A stretch of 64,000 nt of DNA from Tianweitania populi. Its GTDB lineage: Bacteria > Pseudomonadota > Alphaproteobacteria > Rhizobiales > Rhizobiaceae. Positions 57,510 through 64,000 of this stretch are shown in pieces. The DNA lies in NCBI RefSeq assembly GCF_014652875.1, contig NZ_BMZQ01000002.1, positions 868,001 through 932,000 of the forward strand, written 5' to 3'. The translations under genes and the position numbers were made by a program. Within the stretch, counting starts at the first letter, position 1; every line of letters begins with the position of its first letter. The notes below the pieces were generated by a model, which saw only the letters and a program-made list of their open reading frames with translations, made no database searches and was not told where the DNA came from.

Positions 57510-58700
57510 ATGGCGGGGCAGGAGCGGGGCGGAGACACGACGCGCATTCGGGACATCGACCTGCCGCTTGGCCTGGGCATTCGGGGTCCGGCGAAGCCGA
57601 CACGATCCCCGCGTTTCACGTCATCGTCGATGCTCACTACCGTGGTGGCTATTGCGCTTGCCGGCAGCGCCACTGCCATCGCCTTGCGCGATCGCGGCAT
57701 TCGCATGCCGAGCGCTGCGGTGGTCTCCGTCCCCGTACAAACGGCCGCATCCGAGGCGGAACCCACTCCCGCTCCTCGACCCAGCCTGTCCAATGATCCG
57801 GCAGGCGGTCCAGCGATCATCCGTGTCAATCCGGATCCGAACTCCTCGCAAGGCACCACGATCATCCGCAATACGTCATCGCCGGCACAGGACGCGCATA
57901 TCGCGCATCTGCCGGATCAAGCGTTGATCGAAGCGAGTTCCAATGGGCCGCTGCCTCAACGCGCGGCGGATGGGCGGCGGCCGTTCGACGTTTATGCGCG
58001 GCCATGGTCAGGTGCTCGCGGCGCGCGCATTGCCTTGGTCATCGGCGGTCTTGGCGTCAGCCAGACAGGCACGCAGAAAGCGATTGAGAAGCTGCCCCCG
58101 GAGATCACGCTGGCTTTCGCGTCTGGCGGCAACAGCTTGTCGCGCTGGATGCAGGCGGCGCGGCAAGGCGGGCATGAGATCGTTTTGCAAGTGCCACTCG
58201 AGCCGTTCGACTACCCGTCGGTTGATCCCGGACGCGCGACGCTGACCGTGGATGCGCCGGCATCCGAGACGGTCGAGAACCTGCAATGGGTGCTGGCGCG
58301 CACAACCAACTATGTCGGCGTCATGAACTATATGGGTGCGCGCTTTCTTGGCGAAACGCAGCCCGTTGAAACCATGATGGCCGAACTCGGCAAGCGCGGC
58401 TTGGCCTATGTCGACGATGGCTCGACCGCACGTAACGAAGCGCAACCGCTGGCCAAAGCGAACCGCGTTCCTTTCGCGGCGTCCGACATGCAGATCGATG
58501 CGGTTCGCGAGCGCGGCGAGATTCTTGGGAAGCTCGACGATCTCGAACGCACCGCCCGCGCCAACGGGTTTGCCGTCGGCACCGGTTCCGCCTTCGATGT
58601 GACCGTGGACACGGTCACCGCCTGGGCCGCCGAAGTCCGCCGACGTGGCGTCGAAATCGTGCCGATCACCGCCGTGGCGGATGATCCCGAACGCCGCTGA
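57510..58700 (+). CDS. divergent polysaccharide deacetylase family protein (YibQ/DUF610)
   Basis: A 396-residue protein with one N-terminal membrane helix (about 42-62), a Pro/Ser-rich linker, and a C-terminal divergent NodB-fold domain ([61 protein letters not shown]). The metal-binding triad of classical NodB enzymes is not fully evident, as is usual in this family. EnvC, CtpA and this protein recur together in alphaproteobacteria, so a cell-envelope role is likely. The Shine-Dalgarno is weak. Confidence 0.9.
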   Translation: MAGQERGGDTTRIRDIDLPLGLGIRGPAKPTRSPRFTSSSMLTTVVAIALAGSATAIALRDRGIRMPSAAVVSVPVQTAASEAEPTPAPRPSLSNDPAGGPAIIRVNPDPNSSQGTTIIRNTSSPAQDAHIAHLPDQALIEASSNGPLPQRAADGRRPFDVYARPWSGARGARIALVIGGLGVSQTGTQKAIEKLPPEITLAFASGGNSLSRWMQAARQGGHEIVLQVPLEPFDYPSVDPGRATLTVDAPASETVENLQWVLARTTNYVGVMNYMGARFLGETQPVETMMAELGKRGLAYVDDGSTARNEAQPLAKANRVPFAASDMQIDAVRERGEILGKLDDLERTARANGFAVGTGSAFDVTVDTVTAWAAEVRRRGVEIVPITAVADDPERR

Positions 58701-58732
58701 ACAGTGCCTTCAAACTGTCAGAGAACAGGCAT

Positions 58733-59311
58733 ATGGAAGCGCAGAACGGGCAATCCAGAACGCAAAGTGATGTAGTCATGCCGCATAAGACGCACATAGA
58801 CCCCGAAACCCTGCCCTATCGTCCGTGCGTCGGGATCATGGTGCTGAACGCATACGGAAAAGTCTGGGCTGGTCACCGCATCTCGGAAGAAGGCAGCGAA
58901 ACGGCTGGCACGACTCAGCTCTGGCAAATGCCTCAAGGTGGCATTGACGAGGGCGAGGAAGCGCTGCCAGCGGCTTTGCGTGAGATCTACGAGGAAACGG
59001 GCATGACGAGCCTGGCGCTGCTGGAAGAGGCCCCATACTGGATCAATTACGATCTGCCGCCGCATCTGGTCGGCGTGGCCTTCAAGGGCCGCTATCGCGG
59101 GCAGACGCAGCGCTGGTTTGCATTCCGCTTCAACGGGAACGAAAGCGAGATCCAAATCAACCCACCGCCCGGAGGCCATACAGCGGAATTCGACGCCTGG
59201 GAATGGAAGGACATGGCCGAACTGCCGGACCTGATCGTGCCGTTCAAGCGCTCAGTCTATCTGCAGGTGGTTGAAGTGTTCGGCCATCTTGCCGGCAAGC
59301 CGCTCGCGTAA
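58733..59311 (+). CDS. rppH: RNA pyrophosphohydrolase RppH (Nudix)
   Basis: A 192-residue Nudix hydrolase that removes pyrophosphate from 5' ends of mRNA and starts decay. The Nudix box is [22 protein letters not shown], in the context [21 protein letters not shown] and QLWQMPQGG typical of RppH/IalA. Start ATG 58733 has AACAGG upstream; ATG 58778 would remove a non-conserved leader and is a real alternative. It ends the plus-strand run before a bidirectional terminator. Confidence 0.94.
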   Translation: MEAQNGQSRTQSDVVMPHKTHIDPETLPYRPCVGIMVLNAYGKVWAGHRISEEGSETAGTTQLWQMPQGGIDEGEEALPAALREIYEETGMTSLALLEEAPYWINYDLPPHLVGVAFKGRYRGQTQRWFAFRFNGNESEIQINPPPGGHTAEFDAWEWKDMAELPDLIVPFKRSVYLQVVEVFGHLAGKPLA

Positions 59312-59384
59312 GCTGTTGCGGCTGACTACCCTTAGGCTCACAAGAAGGGGCAAATGGGTTTAGCGATGCAGATCGCAGATAAGG

Positions 59385-59416
59385 AAAAGGCGGCCCCTTT
59401 GCAGGTGCCGCCTTTT
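59385..59416. terminator. bidirectional terminator between rppH and the glycosyltransferase gene
   Basis: AAAAGGCGGC (59385-59394) and GCCGCCTTTT (59407-59416) form a perfect 10-bp stem. It reads as a stem with four Ts at its 3' edge in both directions. It ends the plus-strand run from obgE and the minus-strand atp/glycosyltransferase transcript. Confidence 0.88.
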
Positions 59417-59435
59417 CATTTGGCCGAGTGCCGGA

Positions 59436-60137
59436 TCAGATCGGCTGCCAGCCCGGCTCGACTTTGTCGGCCTCGGCACGCCATTCATCGCCGTAATCGA
59501 CATTTTGCCAGTCCCTGAACCAAGGGCCGCCATTGGTGAAGTGGACCGCGCCCGGCGTGCCGGTCTCGGGCTTCTCGTTCCAGCCTTCCAGCCAGTTCCA
59601 GCGCGTTGGGATCTCGCCGATGTCGTCGTCGGCTGCCCATTGCATCCGGTGGAGATAAGCGCCGCTTTCACGGTTGATCCGCTCCGGCGTTAATTGCTGG
59701 GTCGAAGGGTGTTCGCAATTGAAGAGCATGAAGCTCGACCAGTTCTTGCGCGGATAGTTGGTCTGCACCTTGCCATCCATCTTCACCGTGGCCTTCGGCG
59801 TATAGTCGTGCTTCACGCAGGCCACCGCGAGCGAGGGATCGCGATATTGCAGGATCTCGGCGATGTCATCGAGAAACAGGAAGTCGCAGTCGCAAAACAG
59901 TGCCCAACCTTTGAAGCCGGCCATATAAGGCACGAAGAAGCGTGAGTAGGTGAACTCGGTGGACGCGAGCGGGTCGATGTCACGGGTGTAAGCACCTTGC
60001 GCCACCAGCTCCTGCACCTTGATTGGAAAGACCCGCACCGGCACGCTGGCATGGTCCTTCAGCGTTTTCTCGGCAACGTCGTAAGCGATCGGCTCGCGCG
60101 AGTCCCAGCCGATGTAAATGTCCAGCGATTGATCCAT
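59436..60137 (-). CDS. GT8-like glycosyltransferase
   Basis: A 233-residue GT-A-fold protein. It opens with a nucleotide-sugar-binding strand (LDIYIGWDSREPIAYDVAEKTL), contains TEFTYSRFFVPYMAGFKGWALFCDCDFLFLDDI with a D-x-D metal site (DCD), and ends with GTPGAVHFTNGGPWF, where His would bind metal as in family GT8. ATG 60137 has GGAGGG about 9 nt upstream. Donor and acceptor are unknown; a surface polysaccharide or lipid-A-core sugar is plausible. It follows the GT29-like gene with a 114-nt gap on the same strand. Confidence 0.75.
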   Translation of the reverse strand: MDQSLDIYIGWDSREPIAYDVAEKTLKDHASVPVRVFPIKVQELVAQGAYTRDIDPLASTEFTYSRFFVPYMAGFKGWALFCDCDFLFLDDIAEILQYRDPSLAVACVKHDYTPKATVKMDGKVQTNYPRKNWSSFMLFNCEHPSTQQLTPERINRESGAYLHRMQWAADDDIGEIPTRWNWLEGWNEKPETGTPGAVHFTNGGPWFRDWQNVDYGDEWRAEADKVEPGWQPI

Positions 60138-60251
60138 GGTTTTCAAGCCCTCCAGTTAACCCGCACCACCCCGCAAGATGGAGGAACCGAAAGAAATGTC
60201 GAGCAAAACCATCATGGCCGCATAGGCCAGTTGCCCGAAATCGGCTGGTCG

Positions 60252-60860
60252 TCAGGCCATCATGGTCAAGCGGCCGTCGGCGATCTTCTTTTCAACCCAA
60301 CCGCGCTCGTCCGACCAAGCATGACGCTTCCAACCTTCCCAGGAGAACCCACAAATCTGAACGTGGTGCTCGGGGTAATGGTGGAAGACGTGGCGCAGGC
60401 CGAGATAGCCGGTGCTGGGGAACACGGTCCGCATGCGTTCGCGGGGAATGCCGAGCTCGGCGCAGCCATCCTCGTAGAAGGACGGCGGCATGATCCGCAC
60501 TTCCTTGCCGGCCATGCCGAAGGCTTCAACGGCCTGGATGGTCCAGTCCGCCTTGCGCCCGCGCAGGCTCGACATCCAGTTCGGCCGGATCATGTAGGTG
60601 CGAATGGCGTAGGGGTGGTAGGGGAAAACGATCTCACCGGCGTTCTGCACGATGGCAGAGCGGAAGTAACCGGGATCGCGTAACCGGCGCTGCATGGGCT
60701 TGCCGGAATTGCTCACCATCAGCATGTCGGTCTTGACGCCCGACAGGCCAATGGATTCTTTTGGCTCGTTGAAGCGCAAAACGAAGTCGGCGCTTTCGAC
60801 CTCATCCGTCAGATCGCGCGGCAGCCGGCCATTGCCGACAACGACGACACGGCCGGTCAT
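60252..60860 (-). CDS. GT29 (sialyltransferase)-like glycosyltransferase
   Basis: A 202-residue protein with patterns of the GT29 fold. An L-motif-like region begins VVVVGNGRLPRDLTDEVESA and continues DFVLRFNEP. An S-motif-like FPSTGYLGLRHVFHHYPEHH runs on into VQICGFSW, followed by a His-containing region (KRHAWSDERG). From memory, such proteins are often labelled urease operon accessory protein in Rhizobiales although no urease genes are here. Transfer of sialic acid or another nonulosonate is inference. ATG 60860 follows the atpC stop by 12 nt, with GAGG overlapping that stop, so it is probably read from the atp operon. Confidence 0.65.
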   Translation of the reverse strand: MTGRVVVVGNGRLPRDLTDEVESADFVLRFNEPKESIGLSGVKTDMLMVSNSGKPMQRRLRDPGYFRSAIVQNAGEIVFPYHPYAIRTYMIRPNWMSSLRGRKADWTIQAVEAFGMAGKEVRIMPPSFYEDGCAELGIPRERMRTVFPSTGYLGLRHVFHHYPEHHVQICGFSWEGWKRHAWSDERGWVEKKIADGRLTMMA

Positions 60861-60872
60861 AGCCGTTCAACC

Positions 60873-61271
60873 TCAGACTGCGTCGCCGAGAGCGGACAGA
60901 TGATGCAGGAACTCTTCGGCGCGGGTGCGGGCATGATCGTCCGGCGCGCTGCCGATATCGGCGCGTGCGCGTTCAACGCGGGCCGTAATGTCGGCCTTGT
61001 CGAGCGTATCGATATGCGTGGCCGACTCAGCCAGAAGGGTGCAGGTGTCCGGAAGAATATCTGCGAAGCCGCCATACACGACGTAACGATCTTCCTTGCC
61101 GGAAACCGTCTTCACCGTCACGATGCCGGGCTTGATCGTGGTCATCACCGGCGAATGGTTCGCCATCACCGTCATTTCGCCTTCGGTGGCGGGAATGACA
61201 ATCGATTCAACGCTTTCCGAAACGAGCAGGCGTTCCGGCGAAACGAGTTCGAACTTGTAGGGCTCGGCCAT
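60873..61271 (-). CDS. atpC: F1F0 ATP synthase epsilon subunit
   Basis: A 132-residue subunit of the central stalk, coupling rotation to catalysis and capable of self-inhibition. The N-terminal beta barrel reads FELVSPERLLVSESVESIVIPATEGEMTVMANHSPVMTTIKPG, and the C-terminal part is helical and shortened relative to E. coli. It follows atpD after a hairpin-containing gap. Confidence 0.95.
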   Translation of the reverse strand: MAEPYKFELVSPERLLVSESVESIVIPATEGEMTVMANHSPVMTTIKPGIVTVKTVSGKEDRYVVYGGFADILPDTCTLLAESATHIDTLDKADITARVERARADIGSAPDDHARTRAEEFLHHLSALGDAV

Positions 61272-61293
61272 GACGTCTCACATATCAGCTGAA

Positions 61294-61322
61294 ATGACCG
61301 GCGATGAAAACTCGCCGGTCAT
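61294..61322 (-). repeat. perfect hairpin between atpD and atpC
   Basis: ATGACCGGCGA (61294-61304) and TCGCCGGTCAT (61312-61322) form an 11-bp perfect stem with a 7-nt loop. On the transcribed strand TTTCAGC follows, so it may be a partial terminator or an mRNA stabiliser that lowers AtpC output relative to AtpD. Confidence 0.65.
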
Positions 61323-61337
61323 GGGATGCTTGGTTGA

Positions 61338-62834
<1,497 letters not shown>

Positions 62835-63719
62835 TTAGAGCGCTTCCGCGCCCGAAATAATTTCGATGAGTTCCTTGGTGATCTGCGCCTGACGCTGACG
62901 GTTGTAGGTAATCGTCAGACGGTTGATCATGTCACCGGCATTGCGCGTCGCATTGTCCATGGCGCTCATCTTGGCACCCATCTCACCAGCGACGTTTTCA
63001 AGCAGCGCACGGAAAATCTGGACGGAAATGTTGCGCGGGATGAGATCGTTGAGGATCTCAGCTGGATCCGGCTCATACTCATAGACGGCGCCGTTCGTCC
63101 CCGAAACAGCACCAGCCACAGCCGGCAAGCTCGCCGGGATGATCTGCTGTGCGGTCGGAACCTGGCTGATCACCGACTTGAACTCGGAATAGAACAGGGT
63201 GCAGACGTCAAACTCGCCGGCATTGAACATCTCAATAACGCGGCGGGCGATTGCTTCCGCATTGGTGAAGCCGATCTGCTTGACTTCGCGCAGTTCGACC
63301 TTCTCGACGATCAGCGAGGCGAACTCGCGGCGCAGGATGTCGTTGCCCTTCTTGCCAACGGTGAAGATCTTCACCGTCTTGCCTTCGGCGATCAGCTTGC
63401 GAGCATGATCCCTGGCAAAGCGCGCGATCTGGCTGTTGAAGGCGCCGGCCAAACCGCGGTCGGCGGTCGCAACAACGAGCAGATGCACGTCGCTCTTGCC
63501 CGTGCCCGTCATCAGGGCAGGGGCGTCACCGCCATCGGCAACGGCCTGGCTGATATTGGCCAGAACGGCTGCCATGCGCGTGGAATAAGGCCGCGCGGCT
63601 TCCGCTGCTTCCTGGGCACGACGCAGCTTCGCCGCGGCGACCATCTGCATCGCCTTGGTGATCTTCTGCGTCGCCTTAACCGAAGCGATGCGGTTGCGAA
63701 GTTCTTTCAGGGAAGCCAT
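62835..63719 (-). CDS. atpG: F1F0 ATP synthase gamma subunit
   Basis: A 294-residue rotor subunit. The N-terminal helix [32 protein letters not shown] and the C-terminal helix [38 protein letters not shown] form the coiled coil inside the alpha3beta3 ring. Length is typical for alphaproteobacteria. It lies 24 nt after atpA. Confidence 0.97.
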   Translation of the reverse strand: MASLKELRNRIASVKATQKITKAMQMVAAAKLRRAQEAAEAARPYSTRMAAVLANISQAVADGGDAPALMTGTGKSDVHLLVVATADRGLAGAFNSQIARFARDHARKLIAEGKTVKIFTVGKKGNDILRREFASLIVEKVELREVKQIGFTNAEAIARRVIEMFNAGEFDVCTLFYSEFKSVISQVPTAQQIIPASLPAVAGAVSGTNGAVYEYEPDPAEILNDLIPRNISVQIFRALLENVAGEMGAKMSAMDNATRNAGDMINRLTITYNRQRQAQITKELIEIISGAEAL

Positions 63720-63743
63720 GCGGCGGCTCTATCCTCGGGTCGG

Positions 63744-64000
63744 TTACGCGTAGGTCTTGGCATAAGCGTCGAGCGACGCCTTGAGATTGGCACGCGTCGC
63801 ATCCGACAGCTGCTTCTCTTGGCGGATCGTCTCGAGAACGCTCTTGCCTTCGCTGCGCATGTAGGACAGCAGGCCCTGCTCGAACTTGCCGACCTGGTTC
63901 ACAGGCAGCTTGTCGAGGTAACCGTTGACGCCGGCATAGATCACCGCGACCTGCTCTTCCGTCTTCAGTGGCGAGAACTGCGGCTGCTTCAAAAGCTCGG
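63744..64000 (-). CDS. atpA: F1F0 ATP synthase alpha subunit, C-terminal part
   Basis: The frame runs off the right edge, so only about the last 85 residues are present. The sequence ([43 protein letters not shown]) is the conserved C-terminal helical domain of AtpA. It confirms the atpA-G-D-C order on the minus strand. Confidence 0.95.
   Translation of the reverse strand, partial: ELLKQPQFSPLKTEEQVAVIYAGVNGYLDKLPVNQVGKFEQGLLSYMRSEGKSVLETIRQEKQLSDATRANLKASLDAYAKTYA

Overview
The window is GC-rich, single-copy chromosomal DNA from an alphaproteobacterium, most likely of the order Hyphomicrobiales (Rhizobiales). The evidence is an FnrN-type regulator with a C-x2-C-x7-C cysteine motif, a ccoNOQP/ccoGHIS (fixNOQP/fixGHIS) oxidase cluster, an SdhAF4 (DUF1674) protein, an Rsm22-type methyltransferase, an EnvC-CtpA-divergent polysaccharide deacetylase-RppH block and an alphaproteobacterial atpAGDC order. 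I cannot name the genus. I see no insertion sequence, prophage, integron, CRISPR array or rRNA. There is one tRNA, Ala with anticodon CGC.

Region 1 (0-9.7 kb) holds a partial acidic Pro-rich protein, a TerB protein, an EntS-like exporter, aerobic glycerol-3-phosphate dehydrogenase, a class III CoA-transferase, an orphan Tat-exported TRAP binding protein, and E2 and E3 subunits of a 2-oxoacid dehydrogenase without their E1. Region 2 (9.8-29.4 kb) is a microaerobic respiration block: hemN, two FNR paralogues, a hemerythrin, pseudoazurin, ccoNOQP and ccoGHIS, a CopD-like membrane protein and a small membrane protein. Five exact FNR boxes and one near-exact box tie them together. A small helical protein, an ArsR regulator, an FbpABC-type iron importer and an aldehyde dehydrogenase sit inside this block. 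The logic is coherent: iron and copper supply, oxygen-independent haem synthesis, oxidase assembly, the high-affinity oxidase and a periplasmic copper electron carrier, all under oxygen sensors.

Region 3 (29.4-48.8 kb) is mixed housekeeping: tRNA-Ala, YggT/DUF167, pyrophosphatase, an acetyltransferase, a LemA/TPM operon, a MarR-efflux pair with a clear palindromic operator, an M3 peptidase, an Rsm22-like methyltransferase, typA, a transglutaminase-like protein, sdhAF4, htpX-rsmB, heparinase II/III and purH. Behind typA lies a short independent unit with a 23-codon ORF, an almost perfect Shine-Dalgarno sequence and a strong terminator. Behind purH lies a roughly 106-nt nested fold.

Region 4 (49-64 kb) runs obgE-proB-proA-osmC-nadD-rsfS-rlmH-envC-ctpA-deacetylase-rppH on the plus strand. 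It converges on atpA(partial)-atpG-atpD-atpC on the minus strand. Two glycosyltransferase-like genes follow atpC; the first has sialyltransferase (GT29)-like motifs and starts 12 nt after atpC. rsfS lacks a usable ATG, GTG or TTG for its full conserved domain and may start at CTG.
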